A stretch of DNA of 64,000 bases from Pseudomonadota bacterium (GCA_027592275.1 JAQCKF010000006.1:1-64000); one strand, 5' to 3'. Shown: positions 37,357 through 47,828, numbered from the stretch's first letter. The notes: a model not told the origin generated them from the letters alone. Translations and numbers: made by a program.

Positions 37357-39361
37357 CTAATCGTGCTCGTGCAAGTCGTGAGCGCAGGGATGGTTGCTCG
37401 TGCCAGTAACTGAATTAGCAGATGAGTACACCTTACTCTCGATGCACTTATATACCTTTGCATCGATAAATATCTGCACAAGATCACTGTCCAAATAGCC
37501 TTGTTTGGACTCCATTCGCAAAATGTCTAAGGCCTTATCCAAGGCCATCGCGGGTTTATAGGGCCTGTCGGAGGCGGTGAGTGCGTCGAAGATGTCACAG
37601 ACGGTCATTATTTTCGAGGGGGAGAGGGATCTGATCTGCGGTCATGCCATAGGGATAGCCGCTACCGTCGAGTTTCTCGTGATGTGCTCCCGCTATTGTA
37701 GGAACATTCTGAAATTCCTTTGTCCAGGGAATATGATTGAGAAAGTTCTGCGTGTGCACAACATGTGACTCAATTTCTTTTCGCTCGCTTGGAGAGAGGC
37801 TGTCTTGCTTAATCGATAGTAGATTGAATTCATCCTCGGTAATAATCTGCAGATCATCATCCAGCGCTTCGAAATTGTAGCCACTAATCTTGTCCAACAT
37901 TTCTTTGTTATCTTCTTTTAGAATGCTCGGTTCATTTGCTTCGATGATAGTGGCAAAGAACTCGTTTAACAGCTTGATGTCAGCTTCTGCCTCTGCATTA
38001 ATAATCTGCATTTTAGACTCGACCGCATTACCAGAGCGATACATTTCGAGTTGTTTACGAAGCGCTATCGTGCGTAGCTTCTCCTGAGCAAGCCAAATTC
38101 TGTATTGGATATTTTCAAGGCTTCCCGCCGTAATTTTCTTCTCTTTAACGAGGACTGATTCACGAACACCAACTTTGCCGAAATCATGCAGCAAGGCGGC
38201 ATACTTTAGTTCTCGTACTTCAGCATCCGTAAAGTGCACGTTGCGCATTCGAGTTAGATTTGAAGATGATACTGAGGCGGCAAGGTCCACGCATAAATCT
38301 GCAACACGGAATGAGTGACCGCTGGTAGTCGGGTCTCGTTGTTCAATCGCTGATACTGAGGCATTCACGAAGCCCTCAAAAAGAGCCTTAATATCGTTCT
38401 GAAGTACCGTATTCTCGATCGCAATGCCGGCCTGGCTAGCAAGTGCTTGCAGCAATACATTGATGTCGCTATCGAAGGGTAGCGTGTAGGCGAAAGCGGA
38501 TTTCTCATCAGACACTTTTAGCGAGCGAGCTTTTTTGCGGTTGATAAACTGCAGCACGCCGATAACTTCTTTCTGTTTGTTCGCCAGTGGTATGGCGAAT
38601 ATAGACTTGGTTCGATAGCCAGTTTTTTGGTCGAATGATCGATTGAAACTATAAGGCACATCTTTTGAGAGTTGATAGGCGTCGGGGATATTGAGTTCCG
38701 TGTCGGTGTGCGCAACGTAACCGGCAATAGAAGATTCATCTAAGGGAAATCGCAATTCTTCAAACGGGAATTCCATTGAATCATTTTGCGTGAGCTTGAA
38801 TACAAGGTCGCGCTCATGGTCATTTATTTCATCGATTAGAAATAGCGATGCCGCATCGCAGCAAGCAATATTTTGCCCTTCATTCAAAATTTTTCGTAGC
38901 AATGTCATCAGGTCATTTTCAGAGGATAGGGAGATGCTGATGTCGGCTAATTTGTTGAGGTAACGGAAACTCGTGTCGCGCATGTTTGCGCGCTCTGTTT
39001 TCTCGCTCTTCAGTACCCATTGGTAACAAGCCATCTCTAACAGCTTGCAAGTTTGTCGATAGGGTAGATTATTCGTGAGGATTAGATCGGCGTCCAAATC
39101 CATAGAATCGGTGCATAGGAAGATCGAGTCTGGAAATTCTTTTACCCATTTCGGATGATCCATTTCGCGGACCAAGTGATGATCCAACAGGATTAGGGCG
39201 GGGTTATATCGCTGGGCTGCCGTTATAGAAACAATTTCTGTGGGAATGATAAGTTTCGACTTTAAATCATTCCAGACTTCGCTCTTGGCATAGCCGGGAC
39301 CATAACCGATAGTTATGGTTCGTTGCGTATTAGTGGATGAATTCATTGGAGTTATTGCCAT
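37357..39361 (-). pseudogene. GAF/HD-GYP phosphodiesterase, frameshifted
   Basis: The first frame (588 codons from 39361) has a receiver-like but degenerate N-terminal part (residues about 1-110), a GAF domain (about 140-320) and an HD-GYP domain: HD at residues 392-393 (LLHDFGK), HHEKLDGSGYPYG at 560-571. HD-GYP enzymes hydrolyse cyclic di-GMP. The frame ends prematurely after DQIPLP, while the missing end (KIMTVCDIFDALTASDRPYKPAM) continues in another frame at 37357-37608. Removing one base from the G run at 37618-37622 restores a single gene. Either a real lesion, phase variation or a sequencing error. Confidence 0.8.
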
Positions 39362-39456
39362 GCAAACATGCTATCTGCAGTGTAACGCACAGCGACTTGA
39401 TATGCGACAGTTACAAGCTAGGTTTGGGACGAGGGACATGCGTGTTTGGGTCGGAG

Positions 39457-39648
39457 TTACTTCAATTGCTCTTGGAGTTGTTCCATGAAGTTTTCGAGAT
39501 TGCTTTGCGCTTCACTACGATATCGAAACGGACCTACCTCATCACCCTCCCGGATTCTGTAATACCAAAGATCTTGCTCGCTAAATATCCTTTCGCTGCG
39601 GTCAGGAGCGGGCTTATGGGAATTGTCTTTGTGCCGGTTGTCAGACAT
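39457..39648 (-). CDS. DUF6316 family small protein
   Basis: This 63-residue hydrophilic protein contains RIFSEQDLWYYRIREGDEVGPFRYRSEAQSNLENFM, the pattern of the DUF6316 family found in Pseudomonas-like bacteria. The W-Y-x-R-x-R-E-G...G-P-F signature may form a small beta-sheet. The function is unknown. It is about 95 bases upstream of the HD-GYP gene on the same strand. Confidence 0.75.
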   Translation of the reverse strand: MSDNRHKDNSHKPAPDRSERIFSEQDLWYYRIREGDEVGPFRYRSEAQSNLENFMEQLQEQLK

Positions 39649-40059
39649 TGTGCGAGAGTTTTCTCTTCTAATTATTATGTAACTATTTTAAATGAGTATA
39701 CCCATCTCAATGGACAGATGAAAAGAGTAATTTGACTTGGTCTCCGCTAGCTCGGGGTTGCAGCCGATTCGAAAATCGGTCCCGATCTGGATGCCGGCAG
39801 GCAACCCCAAGCTAGCGAGTAATCACACGATAATAACTGTTACTACTATTTACTAGGGCGCAAATAATATGCCATTTGCAACTATGCCGTTCCCAGCTTC
39901 TTTATCTGGAACAATTCAATAAAGTCTTTTAAAACAATGAGGTATGAGACTTTTTGAGAAATCAACCTTTCTGTTTTATCACTAATAAACAACGAGATAC
40001 GGCGTTCTTCTAAACTGTGAAATAATTTTAATTGAACAAAACTTGTACAGAAAAGTGGG
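39649..40059. other. Intergenic region with folded element
   Basis: Between the DUF6316 gene and mobA I see no supported gene. The main content is a large inverted repeat with an internal tetraloop hairpin at 39745-39817. The right part is AT-rich without obvious signals. Confidence 0.45.
39745..39817. repeat. Three-way-junction-like inverted repeat
   Basis: Arms CGCTAGCTCGGGGTTGC (39745-39761) and GCAACCCCAAGCTAGCG (39801-39817) pair with one mismatch in 17. Inside, CCGATT-CGAA-AATCGG (39764-39779) is a perfect hairpin with a tetraloop. A second weaker hairpin is possible at 39782-39797. The overall shape is a long closing stem with two inner arms. There is no U-tract, so it is not a simple terminator. 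It could be a small RNA, a protein-binding site or a palindromic repeat. Confidence 0.5.
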
Positions 40060-40683
40060 CTATTCGCGACTGATGAGCAGCGCTGCCGCATTCAAATCTT
40101 CTGGACTATTGATATTGCAGAAAGCGCCAGGAGAGTTGTCGTCACAATTCACCGCTACAGCATTGAGAGAGCCAAAAAGTAATTTAGGCCCAAATAGACC
40201 GTCAACGACGGCTTCTTCTATTTTTTCGATTAGATCAAGACGCCAAAGAGAGAAGAGGGGCTGGATTTGATCTCTATGATAGATGTAGGTAATTGCGGCG
40301 GATTTTTTGTCTAATTCCAGCGCCAATCGGTCTACCACATCTTCGGGAAATTCAGGAGCATCGCCTGGGAAGCAGGCGAGGTAGCGAATCCCTTTGTCAG
40401 TATGAGTGCCCGCAAACCAATGCATCGCGCTCAAGATACCGAGCAGTGGACCGCCATAGTTTGTTGTGCGATCGCTTACAATCGGTAGCTCAAATGCTTG
40501 ATAGCGCTCGATATTATGGTTAGCGCTCAATATTAGATGCTCGACTTGAGGAGCTGCCTTATCTATAACATATTCAAGTAATGGCCTTGAGTGTAAGTGT
40601 TCTAGAGCCTTGTCGCGGAAGCCCATTCGCGAGGCCTTGCCGCCTGCCAAAATCACGCCACCTATTTCTGACTTGCTTATCAT
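40060..40683 (-). CDS. mobA: Molybdenum cofactor guanylyltransferase MobA
   Basis: MobA attaches GMP to molybdopterin to make the MGD cofactor. The nucleotide-binding loop GGVILAGGKASRMGFRDKAL is at the N-terminus, and YLACFPGDAPEFPED and SPEDLNA near the end fit the family. The ATG at 40683 (MISKSEIG) gives 207 residues; the frame extends 46 codons upstream without similarity. No other molybdenum cofactor gene is nearby. Confidence 0.88.
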   Translation of the reverse strand: MISKSEIGGVILAGGKASRMGFRDKALEHLHSRPLLEYVIDKAAPQVEHLILSANHNIERYQAFELPIVSDRTTNYGGPLLGILSAMHWFAGTHTDKGIRYLACFPGDAPEFPEDVVDRLALELDKKSAAITYIYHRDQIQPLFSLWRLDLIEKIEEAVVDGLFGPKLLFGSLNAVAVNCDDNSPGAFCNINSPEDLNAAALLISRE

Positions 40684-40996
40684 GGTTTGAGCCAATCGAG
40701 AGTTGAAGAGCGAGAATATCGCACGACTTCCTCTGATTATGAAATTGCACGTTGATTTTACTAGCATCGGGCCCATATTCTCTGATTGAATCTGAGTTTT
40801 CGATGTGGGAAAATCCCGCACTTTGCGGTCTGGTGATAGCCCGTTGGCTTCTTGAAAAGTCTTAAAATCAATAGCTTGCCCAATCAGGCCATCCAGCTAT
40901 CGCTAACCAATATCCAGATTAATTCAGTAAAATATCTCGATAGTGTTTGATATTAAAAATTCCGAGTTTTTCGCTTGAAAATGATGAGGTTTATAC

Positions 40997-42331
40997 ATGC
41001 AGGTTTCCGTTGAAACTACACAAGGTTTAGAAAGAAAGATGACCGTTGCTGTTCCTAGCGAGAAAGTCGAAAGTGCTGTCAACAAGCGCCTACAGGAGGC
41101 CGCTAGAAACGTAAAGCTAAATGGCTTTCGAAAAGGCAAGGTTCCCTACAAGGTAATCAAAAGCAAGTTTGGAGCTGGCGTGCGGCAGGAAGTGGTAGGC
41201 GAGATGATGAGCCAATCCTATTACGAGGCCATCGATCAGGAAAGCCTGAAGCCTGCCGGTCAGCCCAACATTGACCCGAAAAACCTAGACGAGGGTAAAG
41301 ATTTAGAATTTGTGGCGACATTTCAAGTTTACCCAGAGATTACTTTGCCGGATTTTTCGACGATTAAGGCGGAGCGCCTGGGAGCAGAAATCTCAGAAAC
41401 TGATATTGATGAGATGATAGAGACCCTGCGCAAGCAGAAACAAAGCTGGGAAGTATGCGACAGAGCCGCAGCGACGGAAGATATGGTCAACATTGACTAT
41501 GTAGGTCGTCGTGATGGTGAAGACTTTGAGGGTGGCAGCGCGCAGGGAACGAATTTGGTTCTCGGTTCTGAGCGTATGATTCCGGGATTTGAATCTGGAA
41601 TAGAAGGAAAGTCTGCTGGCGACGTATTTATTCTGGATTTAAGCTTCCCCCAAGAATATCACAATAAGGAATTGGCGGGGGCAGAGGTAGCTTTCGAGAT
41701 CACACTGAATTCTGTGAGTGAGCAGGTCATGCCTGCTATAGATGAAGAGTTCTATAAGAGCTTCGGCGTCAAAGAAGGTGGAAATGAGGCCTTTCGCGAA
41801 GAAGTGACAAATAATATGCGTCGCGAGTTGAAGACGGCGAGCCGTAATAAGCTTAAGAACAAGATCATGGACAGCCTCGTAGAAGCGGTCGACGCAGAGA
41901 TTCCTGATGCACTGGTCAGCGGTGAGATCGAGCAGCTAAGACAGCAGGCGATGCAACAGTTTGGTGGAGGGCAAAACATCGATCCCAATATGCTGCCAGA
42001 CGATTTGTTTAAAGAGCAGGCGGCTAGACGTGTGCTGCTAGGCCTAATACTAGGCGAAGTGATACAGCAGCAGCAACTGACAGCTGGCCCAACGAAGGTG
42101 CGAGAGTCGATTGAGGAGCTCGCGTCAACCTATGAATCGCCAGACGAAGTTATCAATTGGTATTACGGCAATCAAGAGCAATTGGCCGCGATTGAGTCTA
42201 GCGTCCTTGAGGATCAGGTATTCGACTATGTTATCAATCAATCAGCTGTGAGCGATAAACTGGTGGGGTATCAGGAAGTAATTCAGCCGGAACCTAAGGC
42301 GACCGAAAAAGACGCAGAACCGGATGCCTAA
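40997..42331 (+). CDS. tig: Trigger factor
   Basis: This 444-residue ribosome-associated chaperone and prolyl isomerase has an N-terminal ribosome-docking signature GFRKGKVPYKVIKSKFG (residues about 44-60), a central FKBP-type PPIase domain (DMVNIDYVGRRDGEDFEGG to about 245) and a helical C-terminal substrate-binding domain. The tail is acidic. Start ATG with TGAGG upstream. It heads the tig-clpP-clpX-lon-hupB-ppiD cluster. Confidence 0.96.
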   Translation: MQVSVETTQGLERKMTVAVPSEKVESAVNKRLQEAARNVKLNGFRKGKVPYKVIKSKFGAGVRQEVVGEMMSQSYYEAIDQESLKPAGQPNIDPKNLDEGKDLEFVATFQVYPEITLPDFSTIKAERLGAEISETDIDEMIETLRKQKQSWEVCDRAAATEDMVNIDYVGRRDGEDFEGGSAQGTNLVLGSERMIPGFESGIEGKSAGDVFILDLSFPQEYHNKELAGAEVAFEITLNSVSEQVMPAIDEEFYKSFGVKEGGNEAFREEVTNNMRRELKTASRNKLKNKIMDSLVEAVDAEIPDALVSGEIEQLRQQAMQQFGGGQNIDPNMLPDDLFKEQAARRVLLGLILGEVIQQQQLTAGPTKVRESIEELASTYESPDEVINWYYGNQEQLAAIESSVLEDQVFDYVINQSAVSDKLVGYQEVIQPEPKATEKDAEPDA

Positions 42332-42424
42332 CAGGCTGTTTTCAAAAACGTAATTCACCACTATTTAGCTAGCTGACACTGTTAGCCGGACCTATTTAGT
42401 GAGTACTTAAAAGGACAGGGATAC

Positions 42425-43057
42425 ATGTCAAATATTATTCAACCTACAGCGGCTCTCGTGCCTATGGTTGTCGAGCAAACGGCCCGTGGTGAGCGCTCCT
42501 ACGACATTTATTCCAGATTGTTAAAGGACAGGGTGATATTCATGACCGGCCAGGTGGAAGACCACATGGCCAATCTGGTTGTCGCGCAGATGTTGTTCTT
42601 AGAATCTGAAAATCCAGATAAAGACATACACTTATATATCAATTCTCCAGGGGGGTCGGTTACGGCTGGGCTATCGATTTACGATACGATGCAGTTTATC
42701 AAGCCGGATGTGAGCACAATGTGCATTGGGCAGGCTGCTAGCATGGGTGCGATGTTGTTGGCCGGCGGTGCGAAGGGCAAGCGCTTAGCGCTGCCCCATT
42801 CACGCATGATGATTCATCAGCCCAGTGGCGGAGCCCAAGGCCAGGCATCAGACATTGAAATACAAGCTAATGAAATCATAAAGTTACGATTAATTCTTAA
42901 TATTTTACTTGCAGAGCATACAGGAAAGACAGTAGATGCTATTGCGAAGGACACGGAACGAGACAACTTCATGAGCGCTGATGAAGCACAGGAATATGGA
43001 TTGGTGGATAAAGTAATTCAGCGAAGAGTAGATAGTAAGGGTATAGAAAGCGTTTAA
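42425..43057 (+). CDS. clpP: ATP-dependent Clp protease proteolytic subunit
   Basis: This 210-residue serine protease forms the tetradecameric chamber used with ClpX/ClpA. The catalytic triad is Ser106 ([10 protein letters not shown]), His131 (MMIHQPSGG) and Asp180 (ERDNFMSA). The N-terminal propeptide is short. The start ATG is preceded by AAAGGACAGGG. clpX follows after about 190 bases. Confidence 0.97.
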   Translation: MSNIIQPTAALVPMVVEQTARGERSYDIYSRLLKDRVIFMTGQVEDHMANLVVAQMLFLESENPDKDIHLYINSPGGSVTAGLSIYDTMQFIKPDVSTMCIGQAASMGAMLLAGGAKGKRLALPHSRMMIHQPSGGAQGQASDIEIQANEIIKLRLILNILLAEHTGKTVDAIAKDTERDNFMSADEAQEYGLVDKVIQRRVDSKGIESV

Positions 43058-43071
43058 AACGGCACTGTGGG

Positions 43072-43100
43072 CTTGCATTTCCATGCGGATGTCGCCATTT
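43072..43100 (+). promoter_or_regulatory. Heat-shock (sigma-32-like) promoter candidate for clpX
   Basis: CTTGCAT at 43072-43078 and CGCCATTT at 43093-43100 are separated by 14 bases. This compares with the enterobacterial consensus CTTGAAA and CCCCATnT. It lies about 150 bases upstream of clpX, in the clpP-clpX gap. Confidence 0.35.
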
Positions 43101-43248
43101 TAGAAGATAATGGAACAAGCCAAGTTTTCACTTGTCACAGGTTCGCATTCAGGTTCCGGGGTTGGATTGGATAGAATTCCCGGTCAATGGCTAGAGGCTC
43201 GTTAGTTAGGGCTCTAGCCAAAGTTTTGGATTTCAGGTTGTAGTTTAG

Positions 43249-44541
43249 ATGTCAGACGATAAATTTGGTAAAGGCGACGATAACGGCAAACTGCTGTATT
43301 GCTCGTTCTGCGGTAAGAGTCAGCATGAGGTTCGCAAACTAATTGCGGGCCCATCGGTGTTCGTGTGTGATGAATGCGTTGATTTATGTAATGACATCAT
43401 CCGCGAAGAGATTCAGGAAAAGGACACCGAAAGCACCGATCGCAAGCTCCCAATTCCCGAAGAAATCAAAAACACGCTTGATGAGTATGTCATTGGACAG
43501 GAAAGCGCCAAGAAGGTGCTCGCCGTAGCGGTTTATAACCACTACAAACGTCTGAACTACGCCAAATCCAATGGTGAGGTCGAGCTAAGCAAGAGCAATA
43601 TTTTGATGGTAGGCCCTACCGGAACGGGCAAGACTCTGCTCGCAGAAACCTTGGCGCGCTTGCTGGATGTTCCCTTTACTATCGCCGATGCGACAACGCT
43701 CACTGAGGCTGGCTACGTAGGTGAGGATGTAGAAAACATCATTCAGAAGCTGTTACAAAAATGCGACTACGATGTAGAAAAGGCCCAAATAGGGATTGTC
43801 TATATCGATGAAATAGATAAGATTTCCCGAAAGTCAGACAATCCATCTATCACTAGAGATGTTTCAGGCGAGGGTGTGCAGCAGGCTTTGCTTAAGCTAA
43901 TAGAGGGCACGGTTGCCTCAGTTCCGCCTCAGGGCGGTCGTAAGCATCCACAACAAGAGTTTCTGCAAGTCGATACGACAAATATCCTGTTCATCTGTGG
44001 CGGTGCCTTTGCTGGATTGGATCGGATCATTCGAGATCGTTCCGATAATAGTGGTATCGGTTTCTCTGCAGAAGTGAGATCTAAGGAAGAAGAGAGCAAA
44101 GTTGGCGAGACGCTGCGTGGCGTGGAGCCCGAAGACCTAGTTAAGTACGGCCTTATCCCTGAATTTGTCGGTCGTTTACCCATGATTGCGACACTCGATG
44201 AACTGGACTTGGACGCGATGGTACGAATCCTCCGTGAGCCGAAGAACTCATTAACTAAGCAGTATGCTCAGTTGTTCGAAATGGAAGGGGTTGAAATCCA
44301 ATTTCGCGATGATGCACTTCGTGCTATCGCGAGAAAGGCAAAGGATCGTAAAACAGGCGCTCGTGGGCTGCGTTCCATCATGGAAACCGTACTATTAGAT
44401 TCCATGTACAAGATCCCTTCACTGGATAAAGTCAGTAAGGTCATTATCGATGCCGCCGTGATAGAGGGCGAATCAGAACCCTTGTTGATGTACGAGAATG
44501 TCGAGCAGCCGAGCAAATCCGCTGCAGATGATCAGAGCTGA
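43249..44541 (+). CDS. clpX: ClpX unfoldase
   Basis: This 430-residue AAA+ ATPase unfolds substrates for ClpP. It has an N-terminal zinc-binding domain (CSFCGKSQ and CDECVDLC, residues about 18-47), Walker A GPTGTGKT, Walker B VYIDEIDK, the [23 protein letters not shown] segment, and the ClpP-docking IGF loop (SGIGFSAEV). The sensor-2 arginine region [11 protein letters not shown] is intact. The length is normal. Confidence 0.97.
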   Translation: MSDDKFGKGDDNGKLLYCSFCGKSQHEVRKLIAGPSVFVCDECVDLCNDIIREEIQEKDTESTDRKLPIPEEIKNTLDEYVIGQESAKKVLAVAVYNHYKRLNYAKSNGEVELSKSNILMVGPTGTGKTLLAETLARLLDVPFTIADATTLTEAGYVGEDVENIIQKLLQKCDYDVEKAQIGIVYIDEIDKISRKSDNPSITRDVSGEGVQQALLKLIEGTVASVPPQGGRKHPQQEFLQVDTTNILFICGGAFAGLDRIIRDRSDNSGIGFSAEVRSKEEESKVGETLRGVEPEDLVKYGLIPEFVGRLPMIATLDELDLDAMVRILREPKNSLTKQYAQLFEMEGVEIQFRDDALRAIARKAKDRKTGARGLRSIMETVLLDSMYKIPSLDKVSKVIIDAAVIEGESEPLLMYENVEQPSKSAADDQS

Positions 44542-44558
44542 TTAAGTTCTGCCAAAGC

Positions 44559-44586
44559 CTTGATATTTCAAGCTCTGGCACCATCT
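44559..44586 (+). promoter_or_regulatory. Heat-shock (sigma-32-like) promoter candidate for lon
   Basis: CTTGATA at 44559-44565 and CACCATCT at 44579-44586 with a 13-base spacer resemble the sigma-32 consensus. The site is about 80 bases upstream of the lon ATG. This matches the known heat induction of lon in enterobacteria. Confidence 0.4.
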
Positions 44587-44665
44587 TGGAATGTAGGCTC
44601 TAAGGCCACCTAGTCACTTTTAGTGCGCCTTAATTAGGCGTGTCCACAAATTCATAGAGTAGTAT

Positions 44666-47095
44666 ATGAGCATACCCTCGGACGATCCCAGCAACACACA
44701 ATTCCCACTACTGCCTCTGCGCGATGTAGTAGTTTATCCGCAAATCGTTCAGCCGTTATTCGTCGGCAGGCCAAAATCTATCAAAGCCCTGGAAATAGCC
44801 ATGGCGAGCAATAAGCAGGTCTTGTTGGTGGCGCAGAAGAACGCCTCCGACGATGAGCCTGCTGCCGAAGATCTGTATCAGATCGGTACAATCGCAACTA
44901 TTCTGCAGCTAATTCGCTTGCCCGACGGCACGGTTAAGGTGTTAGTAGAGGGTTTAGATAGAGCTCAATTGCGGAATGTAAGCTTCGATGCGGAACATTT
45001 TAGTGCCGAAATTCTGGTTCTTGACACCGACGCAGTTCCTGAAAAAGAGTCCGAATTACTTATTCGTTCTCTGCTTTCACAGTTTGAGCAGTATGTGCAG
45101 CTCAGCAAGAAAATACCGCCAGAGGTAATGACCTCTATCTCCAGCATTGATGAGCTAGGGCGTCTTGTCGATACCATCGCGAATCACATGACTTTGCAGC
45201 TCGCGGAAAAACAGAACCTGCTCGAGTTAGTCGGCCTGCAAGGAAGAATTGAACACTTAATGGCGTTGATCGAGTCAGAAATCGATCTGTTTCAAGTAGA
45301 AAAGCGCATCCGTGGACGCGTTAAGAAGCAGATGGAGAAAAGCCAGCGGGAGTATTATCTGAATGAGCAGATGAAGGCTATTCAGAAAGAAATGGGCGAA
45401 ATGGATGATGTGCCGAACGAGGCCGAGGAACTTAAATCTCGCATCGATGATGCAGGTATGCCCAAAGAAGCAAAAAAGAAGGCTGTTTCAGAATTAAATA
45501 AGTTGAAGCAGATGTCACCTATGTCATCTGAAGCTTCTGTTGTACGCACCTATCTCGATTGGATGGTTAGCATTCCGTGGAAGAAGCGGTCCAAGGTTCG
45601 TATGGATTTGGTTAAAGCGGAAGAAATTCTCGAGACTGATCACTATGGACTGAAGGAAGTTAAAGAGCGAATTCTCGAATATCTCGCCGTGCAGAAGCGG
45701 GTAAAGAAATTGAAAGGCCCGATACTCTGTTTGGTAGGACCACCTGGTGTAGGTAAGACTTCCCTAGGAGAATCGATTGCAAGGGCGACCAATAGGAAGT
45801 TTGTGCGCATGGCGCTTGGTGGCGTTCGTGACGAGGCAGAAATCAGAGGCCATAGGAAAACCTATATAGGCTCCTTGCCTGGCAAATTGGTACAGAAATT
45901 AGCCAAAGTTGGTGTTAAGAACCCTCTGTTCTTGTTAGATGAAATCGACAAGATGGGCATGGATAATCGCGGCGACCCCGCGTCTGCCTTGCTGGAAGTG
46001 CTAGATCCAGAGCAAAACCATAGTTTCAATGATCACTATCTTGAGGTCGACTACGATCTTTCGGAAGTTATGTTCGTGTGTACCTCCAATAGCATGAACA
46101 TTCCTGAGGCGCTTCTGGATCGAATGGAAGTGATTCGACTTCCCGGGTATACGGAGGAAGAAAAGATAAGCATCGCAGAGCGCTATCTGATCCCGAAGCA
46201 AAAGAAGAACAACGGTGTTAAAGATCAGGAATTGACCTTCACCACTGAGCCTATTAGTGACCTAGTTCGTTACTACACACGCGAGGCTGGAGTTCGTGGT
46301 CTGGAGAGAGAAATAGCCAAGATTTGCCGCAAGGTAGTTAAAGAGAATTCTCTGGAGAGCAGTGCTGAGGCGGTCAATCTTACCTCTGATGTATTGGAGC
46401 AATATTCTGGTGTTCGCAAATATGACTACGGCAAGGCCGAGAAAGAAAATTTGATAGGTCAGGTTAATGGGCTGGCCTGGACTTCCGTGGGCGGCGAGTT
46501 GCTGACAATTGAAGCAGTCGCAGTTAATGGTAAAGGCAAAACCACTAAGACAGGCTCTCTAGGTGACGTGATGCAAGAGTCGATTCAGGCTGCTTTTACC
46601 GTAGTTAGGAGTAAAGCGGAGTCGCTTGGCCTTGCCACTAACTTCCATGAAAAATACGACCTTCACATACACGTGCCAGAAGGCGCGACTCCTAAAGATG
46701 GGCCTAGTGCAGGTGTAGGGATGTGTACGGCTCTGGTATCAGCTCTGACCTCTATTCCTGTTCGCGCAGATGTTGCTATGACGGGAGAAATTACATTGCG
46801 AGGGCAGGTGCTAAAAATCGGTGGATTGAAGGAAAAATTACTGGCCGCACACCGAGGGAACATTAAGACTGTGCTAATTCCTGCCGATAACGCGAGAGAC
46901 CTTAAAGAAATTCCAGATAACATCAAAGCGGATTTGGACATCATTCCCGTTCGTTGGATCGATCAAGTTTTGGAACACGCGCTCGAGTACCAACCCACTC
47001 CTTTAAGTGGGGACAAAAAAGCGTCCTCAGATAAAGATACAAAGCAGGAAGATAAAGATAAAAGTAGTGATGAAAAGCATATAAATACCCATTGA
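44666..47095 (+). CDS. lon: Lon protease
   Basis: This 809-residue ATP-dependent serine protease degrades misfolded and regulatory proteins. It has the N-terminal LAN substrate domain (PLLPLRDVVVYPQ), an AAA+ module with Walker A GPPGVGKTS and Walker B LFLLDEIDK, and a C-terminal protease with Ser681 in DGPSAGVGM and the partner Lys near 724 (GGLKEKLLAAHRG). The C-terminal 30 residues are a Lys/Asp/Ser-rich tail not found in E. coli Lon. It is placed between clpX and hupB as in Pseudomonas. Confidence 0.97.
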   Translation: MSIPSDDPSNTQFPLLPLRDVVVYPQIVQPLFVGRPKSIKALEIAMASNKQVLLVAQKNASDDEPAAEDLYQIGTIATILQLIRLPDGTVKVLVEGLDRAQLRNVSFDAEHFSAEILVLDTDAVPEKESELLIRSLLSQFEQYVQLSKKIPPEVMTSISSIDELGRLVDTIANHMTLQLAEKQNLLELVGLQGRIEHLMALIESEIDLFQVEKRIRGRVKKQMEKSQREYYLNEQMKAIQKEMGEMDDVPNEAEELKSRIDDAGMPKEAKKKAVSELNKLKQMSPMSSEASVVRTYLDWMVSIPWKKRSKVRMDLVKAEEILETDHYGLKEVKERILEYLAVQKRVKKLKGPILCLVGPPGVGKTSLGESIARATNRKFVRMALGGVRDEAEIRGHRKTYIGSLPGKLVQKLAKVGVKNPLFLLDEIDKMGMDNRGDPASALLEVLDPEQNHSFNDHYLEVDYDLSEVMFVCTSNSMNIPEALLDRMEVIRLPGYTEEEKISIAERYLIPKQKKNNGVKDQELTFTTEPISDLVRYYTREAGVRGLEREIAKICRKVVKENSLESSAEAVNLTSDVLEQYSGVRKYDYGKAEKENLIGQVNGLAWTSVGGELLTIEAVAVNGKGKTTKTGSLGDVMQESIQAAFTVVRSKAESLGLATNFHEKYDLHIHVPEGATPKDGPSAGVGMCTALVSALTSIPVRADVAMTGEITLRGQVLKIGGLKEKLLAAHRGNIKTVLIPADNARDLKEIPDNIKADLDIIPVRWIDQVLEHALEYQPTPLSGDKKASSDKDTKQEDKDKSSDEKHINTH

Positions 47096-47111
47096 TACCG
47101 CGTGTTTCCTG

Positions 47112-47141
47112 TTGACATGGCTTTCAAGCAATTGGTATAAA
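47112..47141 (+). promoter_or_regulatory. Sigma-70-like promoter for hupB
   Basis: TTGACA at 47112-47117 and TATAAA at 47136-47141, with an 18-base spacer, lie after the lon stop. A transcript from here would have a leader of roughly 160 bases before hupB. Confidence 0.5.
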
Positions 47142-47308
47142 GGACAGGTATTACGGCGAGTTTACTTCATATTTTTGGGAAAAGAATTAGATTACGTCAG
47201 AGCTTAGAATTTGTGTATTTTTGTCATTAGTATTGTCTCAAATACACCAACACTTTTTAGGCGTTTATATATTAAGAAAATCACTTAAATTTAGAAAAAG
47301 GGGATAAC

Positions 47309-47584
47309 GTGAATAAATCAGAATTAATAGATGCTGTTGCCGCTAGTGCGGACCTTCCTAAAGCTGCTGCTGGTCGTGCTATCGATGCAATGATCGATGC
47401 AATAACGGACTCTTTAAAGAAAGAAGAACCTGTTGTGTTGGTAGGTTTTGGAACTTTTGCCACTAAACACAGAGCGGCTAGAACTGGTCGTAATCCCCAA
47501 ACTGGCGAGCCGATTCAAATTAAGGCTGCGCGTGTGCCTAGCTTTAAAGCAGGCAAGGCACTTAAGGGGTCTGTTAACTCTTAA
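47309..47584 (+). CDS. hupB: DNA-binding protein HU, beta type
   Basis: This 91-residue nucleoid protein bends and compacts DNA. It begins from GTG with AAAAAGGGG upstream ([22 protein letters not shown]). The beta arms include [41 protein letters not shown], which is diagnostic for HU. The position after lon matches hupB of Pseudomonas. Confidence 0.96.
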   Translation: MNKSELIDAVAASADLPKAAAGRAIDAMIDAITDSLKKEEPVVLVGFGTFATKHRAARTGRNPQTGEPIQIKAARVPSFKAGKALKGSVNS

Positions 47585-47728
47585 TTGAGTTGATTGAACT
47601 GCAAGTTCAATTGCTAAGCTGAGATTGCTTCAGCTGTTGCAGATTCAATGCTTTAGAGTCTAAAGCTACGAATCTAATTGGATGGGATCGAGGGATTGAT
47701 TTCCCGGCGGTTTCCATAAGAAATGTAG

Positions 47729-47753
47729 GGCGCATCTATGATGCGCCTTTTTT
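47729..47753 (+). terminator. Rho-independent terminator after hupB
   Basis: GGCGCATC (47729-47736), loop TAT and GATGCGCC (47740-47747) followed by six T form a textbook terminator about 145 bases after the hupB stop. Confidence 0.85.
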
Positions 47754-47828
47754 GCTTTACGAATTACATTACTTTCTCCTCTTTCGAGGAGTGGTTGATA
47801 AGCGATTTAGCTGAATTTAGGAACAACT

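Noticed and set aside
39745..39817. Possible integron attC site
   Set aside because: The left arm lacks the RYYYAAC core and both arms carry GGGGTTGC in the same sense. No integrase or cassette array is nearby.
40850..40900. Heat-shock promoter before tig (CTTGAAA)
   Set aside because: The nearest CCCA-like -10 is about 20 bases away, too far for sigma-32.
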